From NCBI RefSeq assembly GCF_016745395.1, contig NZ_JAERVJ010000002.1:124001-188000 (forward strand): a stretch of 64,000 nucleotides of DNA, given 5' to 3'. Under the pieces are notes generated by a model, which ran no database searches, was not told the origin of the DNA, and saw only the letters and a program-made list of their open reading frames with translations. Each line of letters starts with the position of its first letter. The stretch's first letter is position 1. This document shows, piece after piece, positions 8,544 to 17,600 of this stretch. Source of the DNA: Methylocystis sp. Sn-Cys. GTDB lineage: Bacteria > Pseudomonadota > Alphaproteobacteria > Rhizobiales > Beijerinckiaceae. The position numbers and the translations under genes were made by a program.

Positions 8544-9428
8544 ATGCGGGCGGAAAGCAAGGGCCCCGCTCCGATGAAACCCCAATCCCAGCCTCCAAAT
8601 TCGGCAGATTTCATCCAGACTGATCCTGGGCTGGGCGTTCTGCGCATGGCGACGCTCTTTGCGGAATCGCAAACCGACCCGGACGACGAAGCGCTGAGCC
8701 TCATGTCCGCCCAGGTAGAGGCGGTGGCTCTGGCCGGCGTGGAGGCGTCCCACATATGGCCGGAGCTGGTTCGCGGGATGATGTGCCAATCCCCTTCCAG
8801 AATGATCGGGGCTTTGCGCGAGTGCGGCGCGCTTTATCAGATACTTCCCGAGGTGGCCGCAATTTTCGGCGTTCCGCAACTGTCGGATGAGCCGGCGCAG
8901 GTCGATCTCGGCGAGCATATGCTACGGGCGCTCGACGAGGCGGCCCTCGGCAATGCGTCCTTGCCGGTGCGTTTCGCGCTGCTGGTGATGAATATCGGCA
9001 AGTCCGATTCCCCGCGTGAGCATCTTCCGGTCCATTACAAGCATGTCGAACGCGGACGCCCACGCATCGAGGCGCTCTGTGCGCGCTTCGAAGCGCCTGA
9101 GGACTGCAAGGAGCTGGCGCTTGTGGCGCTGGCCGAATGCGAGCGGGTGCATCGCGTCTCGAAAATGCGCGCCGGACCGGTGGCCGCGATGCTCGAGCGC
9201 CTCGGGGCCTTTGACGCGCCGGAGCGGTTCCGTCAGCTCATGACGGTGTGCGCTTGCGACTTTTGCGCCCATCCGGGCCGCTCGGGCCAAGCCTATCAGA
9301 AGTCCGCCTTGCTCGACATTGCGTTCGAAGCCTGCACTGACGCCGACCACGCCGCGGAAGACCAAACAATGGCGCGCGCCGAGGCGATTGCGCGGGCGTT
9401 TCGTTCTTTACGTTGGTCCGACGCTTAA
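8544..9428 (+). CDS. CCA-adding-enzyme-like protein lacking the nucleotidyltransferase head
   Basis: The 294-residue protein resembles the middle and HD-domain part of bacterial Cca: IWPELVRGMM, LRECGALYQILPEVAAIFGV (91-110), GEHMLRAL with H125, and VHYKHVERGRPRIEALCARF (163-182). It has no N-terminal nucleotidyltransferase domain (no GGxVRD or DxD), and the usual HD pair of the HD domain is replaced by M149-N150 in LLVMNIGKSDSP. So it should neither add CCA nor act as a normal HD phosphohydrolase. I infer an RNA-binding or regulatory derivative. AAGGA precedes the ATG. It is convergent and 4-base-overlapping with the acetyltransferase gene at 9425. Confidence 0.7.
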   Translation: MRAESKGPAPMKPQSQPPNSADFIQTDPGLGVLRMATLFAESQTDPDDEALSLMSAQVEAVALAGVEASHIWPELVRGMMCQSPSRMIGALRECGALYQILPEVAAIFGVPQLSDEPAQVDLGEHMLRALDEAALGNASLPVRFALLVMNIGKSDSPREHLPVHYKHVERGRPRIEALCARFEAPEDCKELALVALAECERVHRVSKMRAGPVAAMLERLGAFDAPERFRQLMTVCACDFCAHPGRSGQAYQKSALLDIAFEACTDADHAAEDQTMARAEAIARAFRSLRWSDA

Positions 9429-10009
9429 CGCTGCGCCCCCGGCAGCGTCGATGCGCCGGGGCCGAGCGAGCGCTGCATGATCACCGAATCCGTCCAGCGG
9501 CCGTATTTGAATCCGACCGACGAGAGATAGCCCGCCTGCACGAAGCCGCAGGCCTTGTGGAGCCTCAGCGAGGCTTCGTTCGCCGCGTCGATATAGCCGA
9601 TAAGCTGGCGGTAGCCCGCCGCTGCGCAAGCGTCGATCAGCGCCGGCAGCAAAAGGCGGCCGACGCCGCGATGCAAATGGCTCGGGTCGACATAGATCGA
9701 GTGCTTGACGACATAGCGATAGGCCGGCCGCTTCCGAAACGGCACGGCATAGGCGTAGCCGATCACGGCGCCGTCGAGCTCCGCGACGAGATGGGGCAGG
9801 CGATGCTTGCCCATATTCTTCCGACGCCGCTTGAGGTCGTCTTTCTGCGGCGTGTCGTAGAGCGGCGCCTCGGACGGATCGAGCCCCTTGCGGATGTGAT
9901 GCAGATAGATCGCGAGCATGGCGTCGACGTCGTCGTCGCGCGAGGCTCTCACGACGATCGCCGAACGCTCGGCTTCCGCAATTGCGGTTCTCTCCGACTC
10001 CAGTGTCAT
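9425..10009 (-). CDS. GNAT family N-acetyltransferase (phosphinothricin acetyltransferase-like)
   Basis: The roughly 194-residue protein starts with the strand VRASRDDDVDAMLAIYLHHI and contains the acetyl-CoA-binding signature HRGVGRLLLPALIDAC, then LHKACGFVQAGYLSSVGFKYGRWTDSVIMQRSL, as in PAT/YncA-type N-acetyltransferases. The acceptor (amino acid analogue or other small amine) cannot be told. I chose the ATG at 10009, since the longer frame to 10066 runs through a palindrome at 10042-10086. The stop overlaps the end of the convergent CCA-like gene. Confidence 0.85.
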   Translation of the reverse strand: MTLESERTAIAEAERSAIVVRASRDDDVDAMLAIYLHHIRKGLDPSEAPLYDTPQKDDLKRRRKNMGKHRLPHLVAELDGAVIGYAYAVPFRKRPAYRYVVKHSIYVDPSHLHRGVGRLLLPALIDACAAAGYRQLIGYIDAANEASLRLHKACGFVQAGYLSSVGFKYGRWTDSVIMQRSLGPGASTLPGAQR

Positions 10010-10041
10010 ACCATTTCCGTTTGCATAGCTCGCATTGGCGC

Positions 10042-10113
10042 GTGTCATTCCCGATCGCTCGCTCAAGCGAGCGTCGGGAATGACACTGAACCCATCAAGC
10101 GGGTCCCGTATTA
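10042..10113. repeat. 45-bp palindrome with family F end
   Basis: GTGTCATTCCCGATCGCTCG and its complement CGAGCGTCGGGAATGACAC form a near-perfect inverted repeat (10042-10086). It is followed by GAACCCATCAAGCGGGTCCC, an inverted match to the motif at 1533 and 27498. It separates the GNAT gene from the decarboxylase stop codon and could act as a two-way terminator, though it lacks a run of T. Confidence 0.65.
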
Positions 10114-12468
10114 TTCGCTCACGACATAGGTGTAGAGGCGCAGCCGGCCTTGTGCGTCGGTTTCCTTATAGAGCCCCTGAATTTCGTAGTCGAAGCCCGG
10201 GAATTGATTGGCGCTGCGCTCGAACATTTTCAGATAGTGCAGCATGGGACGCGCTTTTTCGCCGAGCCGCTCGCCGGGAACGATGGTGGCGATGCCCGGC
10301 GGATAGATGACCCAGAGCGTCGTCGCGACGCGCCCCTCGATTTCATCGAGCGTCAGATAATCGACGTTGTTGCGCACGAGATGCAGATACGCCTCGCGCG
10401 GCGTCATCGCCATGTCCGGCAGATGCTCGCGGGCAAATTGCGCGCGCTGCAAAGCGCTGACGCCCGCTTCCTTGAAGAAGCGATGCATATCGCCACACAG
10501 ATCGCGCAGCCGCACGCCCTTGTAGCGGCCCGGCCGCCGCGCGACGAATTCAGGAATGACGTCCTGCAGAAGCGCATTGTCGTCGTGCAGCCGCTTGAAG
10601 GCGACGAGCGCCGAAACGAGCGTGCCAGCCTTGCTCGACTCAACGCCCGGCGTCAGCAGGAAAAGGAGCGAGTTGAGATCGTTCTTCTCCGGCACGATAC
10701 GGTTCTCGCGCAAATATTGCGCGACAATCGGGGCGGGGACGCCGTGGTCCTCATAGGCGCCCGTGCTGCGATCGAAGCCTGGCGTGAGCAAGGTCAGCTT
10801 GCAAGGGTCGGTGATCGCAAAGCCCGGCGCCATGTCCTCGAAACCATGCCAGCCCGCGCCCGGCGCAAGCTCCCAGAAGGCGGCGTTGCGCGCGAGCTGC
10901 TCGGTGGAAACCATTTCCCAGCCGACTTGATGCGCGCCGGTTTCGCGCGCGGCGTCGGGAATGGAAACCTTGTCGGGAACGAAGGGATCGAAGAACCAGC
11001 GCCGCGCCGGGTCTTTCTCCTTGTCCTCGAATTCGCGGCGCACGGCGCGCAGCTTCTTGCGCAACTCGACGCCGAGACGCACCGTGTCGTCCCACAGAAC
11101 TTCGCCGGAACGGCCTTTCATCATCTGCGCGCCGACGTCGAGCGAGGCGAACAGTGGATAGAAGGGCGAGGTCGAGGCATGCTGCATGAAGCCTTCGTTG
11201 AAGCGCTTGTGCTCGACCCGGCGCCTCTGCCCCTTGATATGCCGGTCGCGCACATGGATCTGCGACGCCTGCGAGAAGCTCGCGAGCTGCTTATGCGTCG
11301 ATTGGGTGGCGACGATTCCGGGCGAGGACTCATTGAGGTATTTCAGCCCCATAGCGAAGCGGCGCTCGTAGAGCGGGTGGAATTTCATGAATCCCGCCCA
11401 GGCCTCGTCGAAGAGGATGTAGTCGCACAAATGGCCGATCTTTTTAACAATCCATTCGGCGTCATAGATCGTGCCGTCATAGGTGCATTGTTCGATCACC
11501 GCGACGCGGAAGGGCCGCTCCTTGCGCCAGGCGTCCTTGTCCTTGACGAGCGGGTTATCGCGAATGCGCGCGCGCAGCGTCTCTTCGTCGAAGGCTTTGT
11601 GGTCGATCGGGCCGATCAGGCCGAAGGCGTTGCGCGTGGTGGGGAGAAAGATCGGCACGCCGCCGCTCAAGAGCAACGCGCCATGATGCGCGGCCTTGTG
11701 ATTGTTGCGGTCAAAGAGCACGAGATCGCCTTCGGCCACGAGATTGGTGAGGACGACCTTGTTCGATGTGGACGTGCCGTTGAGCACGAAATAGGTTTTT
11801 TCCGCCCCGAAGATTTCGGCCGCCGCCTTCTGCGCTTTGAGCGCCGGGCCTTCGTGGGTGAGGAGGTCTCCGAGCTCGACGACGGAATTGTCCAGATCGT
11901 CGCGGAACACCGCTTCGCCGAGATGCTCCATGAAGATGCGCCCGATGGGGCTACGGCTGTAGAAAATGCCGCCATTATGGCCGGGGCAAGTCCAGAGTTG
12001 ATTGCCTTCTTCCGCGTAATCGACAATGGCGCCGAAGAAAGGCGTTTTCAGCGTGTCGGCATATTGCTTGAGCCGCGAGACGAGGTTCTTGGCGATGAAC
12101 TCCGGCGTCTCCTCCGCCAGGAACACATAGCCGTCGATGAAGTCGAGCACCTCGACCGGAATATCCTCGAAACGCTTGCGGCGGATGAGCAGGACGATCG
12201 GCATGTCCAGACCGCGCTTGCGCATCAGATCAATGAGCGAGGCGGTTTTGCCTTCGATGCCCCTCTTGCCCCAGTCGACGACGAGGCATCCGATCGCAGC
12301 GTCCGTTTGCACGACGATCTCGGCGTCCTCCAGCCGCCGGGCCCGGACGACCTGAAAGCCCATGCGCTCGATGGCCGCGATGATCTGATTGACGCGCAGG
12401 CCTTCGAGGTCGTCTGCCTCGAAATTGGGCGCGGAGAAGAGGAAGGTGAAGCGCTGGGAAAAGTCCAT
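10111..12468 (-). CDS. Orn/Lys/Arg decarboxylase (PLP-dependent, AdiA/SpeA fold III type)
   Basis: The 785-residue protein has the three-part layout of large PLP amino acid decarboxylases: a receiver-like wing domain (about 1-130), the PLP core with the lysine in STHKQLASFSQASQ, and a C-terminal domain with LTPGVESSKAG and YPPGIATIVPGERL. Members decarboxylate arginine, lysine or ornithine to the polyamine or cadaverine, in biosynthesis or acid stress. The length (near 785) fits the arginine-type alphaproteobacterial group, but substrate is not proven. The ATG at 12468 is preferred over the open frame to 12624 because homology begins there; its ribosome site is weak. No antiporter gene is next to it. 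Confidence 0.87.
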   Translation of the reverse strand: MDFSQRFTFLFSAPNFEADDLEGLRVNQIIAAIERMGFQVVRARRLEDAEIVVQTDAAIGCLVVDWGKRGIEGKTASLIDLMRKRGLDMPIVLLIRRKRFEDIPVEVLDFIDGYVFLAEETPEFIAKNLVSRLKQYADTLKTPFFGAIVDYAEEGNQLWTCPGHNGGIFYSRSPIGRIFMEHLGEAVFRDDLDNSVVELGDLLTHEGPALKAQKAAAEIFGAEKTYFVLNGTSTSNKVVLTNLVAEGDLVLFDRNNHKAAHHGALLLSGGVPIFLPTTRNAFGLIGPIDHKAFDEETLRARIRDNPLVKDKDAWRKERPFRVAVIEQCTYDGTIYDAEWIVKKIGHLCDYILFDEAWAGFMKFHPLYERRFAMGLKYLNESSPGIVATQSTHKQLASFSQASQIHVRDRHIKGQRRRVEHKRFNEGFMQHASTSPFYPLFASLDVGAQMMKGRSGEVLWDDTVRLGVELRKKLRAVRREFEDKEKDPARRWFFDPFVPDKVSIPDAARETGAHQVGWEMVSTEQLARNAAFWELAPGAGWHGFEDMAPGFAITDPCKLTLLTPGFDRSTGAYEDHGVPAPIVAQYLRENRIVPEKNDLNSLLFLLTPGVESSKAGTLVSALVAFKRLHDDNALLQDVIPEFVARRPGRYKGVRLRDLCGDMHRFFKEAGVSALQRAQFAREHLPDMAMTPREAYLHLVRNNVDYLTLDEIEGRVATTLWVIYPPGIATIVPGERLGEKARPMLHYLKMFERSANQFPGFDYEIQGLYKETDAQGRLRLYTYVVSE

Positions 12469-12754
12469 CCAATGCCGTCCATTCGGAAAGCGCGCGTTAA
12501 GCTGAGCCGCGCTGTCGACGGTTCGCAGACACTTCTTGCGTGACGCAATCGTGACAGTGCGCGCCGTTAACTTGTCAGACGGGAAGAAGCTAGGCCAACA
12601 TGCGTTAATTATCGGGGTAGGCAAGATCTGCCGCGCTTTCGTAAAACGCCGACTGTCCTATAACATTTGCGAACGGCAGTATTTGCGCTCGTCACGAGCG
12701 CGTCATGGTCGCGCTTAAATTGGAACGCCTTGGTTTCCGACCGGGAGAAGCTTC

Positions 12755-13072
12755 ATGAAGCCGTGGGGATTTGCGTTAGGCGTGGCGGCCGGCGCCGCAG
12801 CGGCGCTCCTGTTCGATCGAGAGGGAAACCGCGTGCGGCCCGTCGCCAAGGCCGCCCTGAAGGCCGCCGTGCTGGCCTTGCACGAAGCGCGAGTGCAGGG
12901 CGCACACCTGATGGAAACGGCCGAGGATCTCTTCGCTGAGGCGAAGGCGGAGGCGGCTTCCGACATATTCGCCGCCACGATGGCGCAGGCCCGCAAGTCG
13001 GCCGGCCCGAAGCCCGAGGAAGGCGGGGCCGCCGCCGAAACGACGCCGCAGCCGACCTCGGAAGGGGCGTGA
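12755..13072 (+). CDS. DUF5132-like membrane-anchored small protein
   Basis: The 105-residue protein has one N-terminal hydrophobic stretch (residues 4-20, FALGVAAGAAAALLF), then a helix-rich part with KAALKAAVLALHEARVQ and an acidic segment TAEDLFAEAKAEAAS, which is the DUF5132 pattern. The tail is Pro/Glu/Ala rich. DUF5132 proteins are often encoded beside heavy-metal-associated domain proteins, as here: the next gene (13075) starts just 2 bases after this stop. A scaffold or partner role for the nearby P-type ATPase is inference. Confidence 0.65.
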   Translation: MKPWGFALGVAAGAAAALLFDREGNRVRPVAKAALKAAVLALHEARVQGAHLMETAEDLFAEAKAEAASDIFAATMAQARKSAGPKPEEGGAAAETTPQPTSEGA

Positions 13073-13074
13073 GC

Positions 13075-13518
13075 ATGGGCGCCGGCCTGCCAATCGCCGA
13101 AATCGCGCACGCCATGCCGGGCCGGGCCCGTCTGCGGTTCCCGGACCGCCTTGGCGACTCGGACTTTTTTGCCTCTGTCTCCAGCAGCCTCTCGGCGCTG
13201 CCGGGCGTCTACAAGGTGGCGGCGCGGCCCTTCACCGGCAGCGTGCTCATCGAGCACGCCGACGCGCTCGAGAAGATCAGCGTGGCGGCGCGGGAAGCGG
13301 GGCTTTTTGCAATCGGCAAGGCGCGATCCGCGACGAAGACGGACAAGCCGGTCGAGTTCGATCCGAAAGCGCTCGTCGCATTGGCGCTGGTCGGGCTCGC
13401 GCTCTGGCAGGTGACGCGGGAAAAGTTCTTTCCGCCTGCCTTTACGCTGCTGTGGTACGCCGGCCATCTCGCCGGCGTCTGGCGGTCGCCCGAGAGCGGC
13501 GACGACGCCATGATCTAG
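13075..13518 (+). CDS. HMA_2-like heavy-metal-associated domain protein
   Basis: The 147-residue protein begins with an HMA_2-like domain (AHAMPGRARLRFPDRLGD, then LPGVYKVAARPFTGSVLIEH, about 10-70) and ends with a hydrophobic segment (VALALVGLALWQ, about 100-115). The classic CxxC metal-binding pair is absent, as is usual for HMA_2. The same domain opens the P-type ATPase encoded opposite (14680-17754). ATG 13075 has better spacing to GAAGGGG than the GTG at 13069. Its stop shares bases with the metK stop (CTAG, convergent). Likely a partner of the ATPase; this is inference. Confidence 0.7.
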   Translation: MGAGLPIAEIAHAMPGRARLRFPDRLGDSDFFASVSSSLSALPGVYKVAARPFTGSVLIEHADALEKISVAAREAGLFAIGKARSATKTDKPVEFDPKALVALALVGLALWQVTREKFFPPAFTLLWYAGHLAGVWRSPESGDDAMI

Positions 13519-14690
13519 CCGCGCAGGGCCTCGACCAAATCAATCGCCTCCCAAGGGAGCGCGAGATCGTCGCGTCCGAAATGCCCATAGGTTGCAAGCG
13601 GCAGATAGAAGCCGGAGGCGCCGGCGGCCTTCGGCCGGCTTCGGAGTGAAAAACGCTTCACGATGGCGGCGGGGCGGAAATCGATGATCGCGGCGAGACG
13701 TTTAGTGATCGCCTCGTCGCTGAACTTGCCGGTATTGAAGGTCTCGACGCTCAGGCTCAGCGGCTCCGCCTGGCCGATGGCATAGGCCAAATGGACTTCG
13801 CAACGCTCGGCCAATCCGGCGGCGACGATGTTCTTGGCGGCGTAGCGCGCGGCATAGGCGCCGGCGCGCTCGATGCGCGAGGGGTCTTTGCCCGAAAGCG
13901 CCGAACCGCTCATGCGCGCGATCTCCCCATAGGAATCGATCCCGTTCTTGCGCCCGGTCAATCCCGCGTGGCGCCCGGGACCGCCGATGTCGAGGGGCTC
14001 GCCTTCATTGATGATGACCTGCGTCCCGCCATCCGGCCTGACGTCATTGCCCGCCAAGGCGTCGAGCGCCAAAGCCCGCAGACGATCCTGCGCGTCCGGC
14101 GCGGCCGAGTCGTCGAGCGCGACGGTCAGCGACAGACTGTGGATACGCACTGGGCGTCCGTCCCGATACTGCACGGAGACCTGCGTTTTCGCGTCGGGCG
14201 ACAAGGCGTGAAAGCCGTCGCGGCGCGCCGTATCCAAAGCCTTCGCCATTTTATGCGCGTAGCTGATCGGCGCCGGCATCAGCTCGCTCGTATCCCGGCA
14301 GGCATAGCCGAAAACATTCGCCTGCTCATGCGCCACCCTGCGCGCGACCGCCTCCGGCGCCTCTCCCGGAGACTCGGCCTCGCGGGTGGAGAGCGGAAGC
14401 TCGGTCAAGCTCGTCAGGATCGAGCAGTTGCGCGCGTCGAACCCGTTCGAGACATAGCCGGCGTCCATGATGATCTTGCGCGCGAGCGAGGGCAGATCGA
14501 CCCGGGCGTCGGCCGCATATCGGGCGGCGAGAAACAGGACGCCGGTGGCGAGAGCGCATTCCACCACCGCCCGCGCGGTTTCGTCCTCTCTCAGCAGGGC
14601 GTCGACCGCCGCGTCGCTGATCTGATCGCAGAGCTTGTCGGGATGGCCGGGCGTGACCGATTGGGATGTGAAGATCATGTCAGCCGACAT
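13515..14690 (-). CDS. metK: divergent S-adenosylmethionine synthetase
   Basis: MetK makes AdoMet from Met and ATP. The 391-residue protein keeps GHPDK (H16, D18), LSPDAKTQVSVQY, GLTGRK, ALSGKDPSR and AAYAARYAAKNIVAAGL-like segments. It differs at two family hallmarks: the GAGDQG loop reads AHEQAN, and the GD before CGLTGRK reads RH (GGPGRHAGLTGRK), so two conserved catalytic Asp positions are changed. I infer a paralogue of altered activity, though active divergent MetKs are known. A GAGGAAG site precedes ATG 14690, which lies inside the ATPase gene, so the two are translationally coupled. Confidence 0.85.
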   Translation of the reverse strand: MSADMIFTSQSVTPGHPDKLCDQISDAAVDALLREDETARAVVECALATGVLFLAARYAADARVDLPSLARKIIMDAGYVSNGFDARNCSILTSLTELPLSTREAESPGEAPEAVARRVAHEQANVFGYACRDTSELMPAPISYAHKMAKALDTARRDGFHALSPDAKTQVSVQYRDGRPVRIHSLSLTVALDDSAAPDAQDRLRALALDALAGNDVRPDGGTQVIINEGEPLDIGGPGRHAGLTGRKNGIDSYGEIARMSGSALSGKDPSRIERAGAYAARYAAKNIVAAGLAERCEVHLAYAIGQAEPLSLSVETFNTGKFSDEAITKRLAAIIDFRPAAIVKRFSLRSRPKAAGASGFYLPLATYGHFGRDDLALPWEAIDLVEALRG

Positions 14691-17600
14691 GGCTTTCTTC
14701 CTCGTGGCGGGCGGCGGCGCGCTCGACCAGATAGCCCAGAAAATCATTGGCGAGCGCGCTGCTGATGGCGATGGCGCCGATACGCAGAATGTCGCCCGGG
14801 CCGAGCGGCGCAAGCCCGAGAAGCCGCCGCGTCGGCGGCAGAAACTGCGCCGCGCATTGAGCGAGCAGGGACACGCCGACGCCGCCATAGAGACGGAGGT
14901 TGGGCTGGCGGCGAATTTCCGCCGAAAGGCCGCGGGTCTCGGACCGGCAAGCGATTGCATGCAGCAATTGGGCGAAGGTCAGCCCGTGGAAAGTGATCGT
15001 GCTCGCGCGCGCATGCCCATTGGAGCCGCCGGCGCTGTAATAGCCGAGAAGCGCCGCGGTTCCGATGACGGCGCCTTCGCGCAGGACGCGGCGGAAGTCG
15101 TTCGCGCCCATGATCGGCGCGCCGGGATCATGCGGCGGCTGGTCGAGAACCTCGGCCTCCGGCGGCTCGAGGCCGAGCGCGAGCGCGGGGAGGGCGTCCG
15201 TCGCCAGATTGAGCCAGAGCAATTGCATCGGCGTCAACGGCTCCCTGGCGTCGACCAGCGCCGCGCCGAGCATGGCGATGGTTTCGGAAGCGTTGGTCGA
15301 GACGAGATAGCGCAGCACTTTGCGAATATTGGCGTAGGTCGCGCGGCCGAGCCTGATCGCCTCGACGATGCCGTCCATATCGTCGGTCGCGAGAACAATG
15401 TCGGCGACTTGGCGCGCGACGTCGGCGCCTTCGCCGCCCATGGCGATGCCGACATCCGCCGCGCGAAGCGCCGGCCCGTCGTTCACCCCGTCTCCCGTCA
15501 TCGCGACGATGTGGCCGCCGGCCTGCAATGCCTTGACGATGTTGAGCTTGTCGACGGGACTGACGCGCGCGAAGACATGTGGCTGCGTGGCCAGCGCTTC
15601 GAGAAGCTCGGGCGGCATATTGGCGATCTGTCCGGCTTCGAGAACGCGCAGCTCGCCGCCGTCATTGAGATCGAGATTGCGCGCGATGGCGAAGGCGGTG
15701 GCGCTCTGGTCGCCCGTGATCATGACCGTGCGCACGCCGGCGCGGTGCAATTGCTTCAGCGCGGGTCGCACGCTGGCGCGGATCGGGTTCGCGATGCCGG
15801 CGAGGCCGAGCCAGACGAGATCGCGCTCGTCGCGCGGATCGCCGCCGTCCTCACGATAGGCGACGCCGAGGACGCGCAGCGCGCCGCCAGCCATGCGTTC
15901 ATTGGCCTTCAGCGCCGCCGCGCGAGCGTCGTCGTCCAATGGGGCGACGCCGTCGCTCCTGCGTCGCCACGCGCAGCGCGCCAGCACTTCCGCGGGATCG
16001 CCCTTCACGCACAGCAGACGCGCGCCATCGCGGGTCTCGTGCAGCGTGCTGATGCGCTTGCGGCCTTCGCCGCGCGCGGCGCTCGTCATGGCCGTCGTCG
16101 ATTGCCGAAGATCGACCGGATCGGCGCCGAGCGCGACGCCGGCGGCCAGCAAGGCGATCTCGGTCGGCGTGCCGTCGAATGTCACGCCGTCGACGGCGCG
16201 GAAGGCGACCGCGTCGCTGCAGAGCGTCGCCACTTCGAAGAGCCGTCGCGCCAGCTCTCGCAGGGCGCCGTCGGTTTCTTCGCCGTCTTTGAGCAAACGG
16301 TCGCCCTGCAAGTCGAGCATCGCGCCGTCGAGATGGAGCGCCTCGACCGCCATGCGGTTCTGCGTGAGCGTTCCCGTCTTATCGAGGCCGACGACCTCGA
16401 CGGCGCCCAACGTCTCGACCGCGTCGATCTTGCGCACCAGCACTTTGCGCTTGCGCATGTCCTGCACGCCGATCGCCAGCGTCGTGGTGGCGACGGCGGG
16501 AAGTCCCTCCGGAATGGCGGCGACCGCGAGCGAGATCGCGCTGCGCAGCGTGCGCACGAGCGGATGGCCGTGGTACGCGCCGAGCGCAAAAACGCTCGCG
16601 CAGATCAGGCCGTTGATGATCACCAGCTCGCGTCCGACCTCGCCGAGCTCGCGCTGGATCGGGGTCTCCGGCGGCCGCGCGGCGCCGATCAGCTCTTGCA
16701 CGCGGCCGATTTCCGTGCGCGCGCCGATGGCGGTGACGATCGCGGCGCCGGAGCCGCCCGTCACCGCCGTGCCGCGAAAGACCATGTTGCGGCGATCGGA
16801 TATCAGGGTTTTCACCGGCAGCAACGCCAGCGCGTCCTTTGCGGCCGGATGCGCCTCGCCGGTGAGCGGCGCCTCGTTGACGCTCAGATCGTCGCTCTCG
16901 ATCAGGCGCGCATCTGCCGGCACGGAAGCGCCGCGTTCGATCACGAGAATGTCGCCGACCGTCAAAGCGGCGGGATCGATCGATTGCCTGACGCCGTCGC
17001 GGATGACAGTCGCCACTTGCCGCTTCTCGGCAATCATGCCGAGGACGGTGCGGTCGGCTTCGCGCTCCGTGACCGTGGCGATGCTCGCGTTCACCACGAC
17101 GACGGCTGCGATCATGACGGCGTCGGCGATCCCGCCGGTTGCGAGCGACAATGCCGCCGAGACGGCGAGCAAGGCGACCGGCAGGCTGGCCATCTGCTCG
17201 GCGAAGATCGCCGCGGCGGAGCGACGCTCGGCGGGGCGCAGCTCGTTGCGACCCCATTTGGCGATTCGCGCCGCCGCTTCCTTGGCGCTCAGCCCGACGG
17301 CGGGCAGCGCCCCCAATCGTGCCAGGAGCGCATCGAGGGGCTCGGCGTGACAGGCGTCCGCGTCCTCGGAAAGGCTTTTCGGCGATGCAGCCGCCGTTGT
17401 TCCGGGGGGAGGGGCGCAAGCTTCCGCCTCCCGCGCCGCCGCGTCGAGCGCGCGTGAAAGCGATTGCGCCGTCGCCGGCGGATGAAAGGCGATCAGCGCC
17501 GATCCCGTCAGCCCGTTGGTCTTGACGCTCCCGACGCCCGGAACCCGTCGCAGCGCCTTTTCGATCTGCAGCCTCTCCTCGTCCCGCCCGAGGAGGCTCG

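Noticed and set aside
10150-12543. A 797-codon frame opposite the decarboxylase gene
   Set aside because: The minus strand has full PLP-decarboxylase motifs; the plus frame is a composition artefact of high GC.
12755-13518. Encapsulin or microcompartment cargo genes
   Set aside because: No shell protein gene is present and the domains fit DUF5132 and HMA_2 better.
14635-17457. A 940-codon open frame opposite the P-type ATPase gene
   Set aside because: It is the antisense frame of a GC-rich gene with clear P-type ATPase motifs on the minus strand; the translation is Arg/Asp/Ala-rich with no family pattern.
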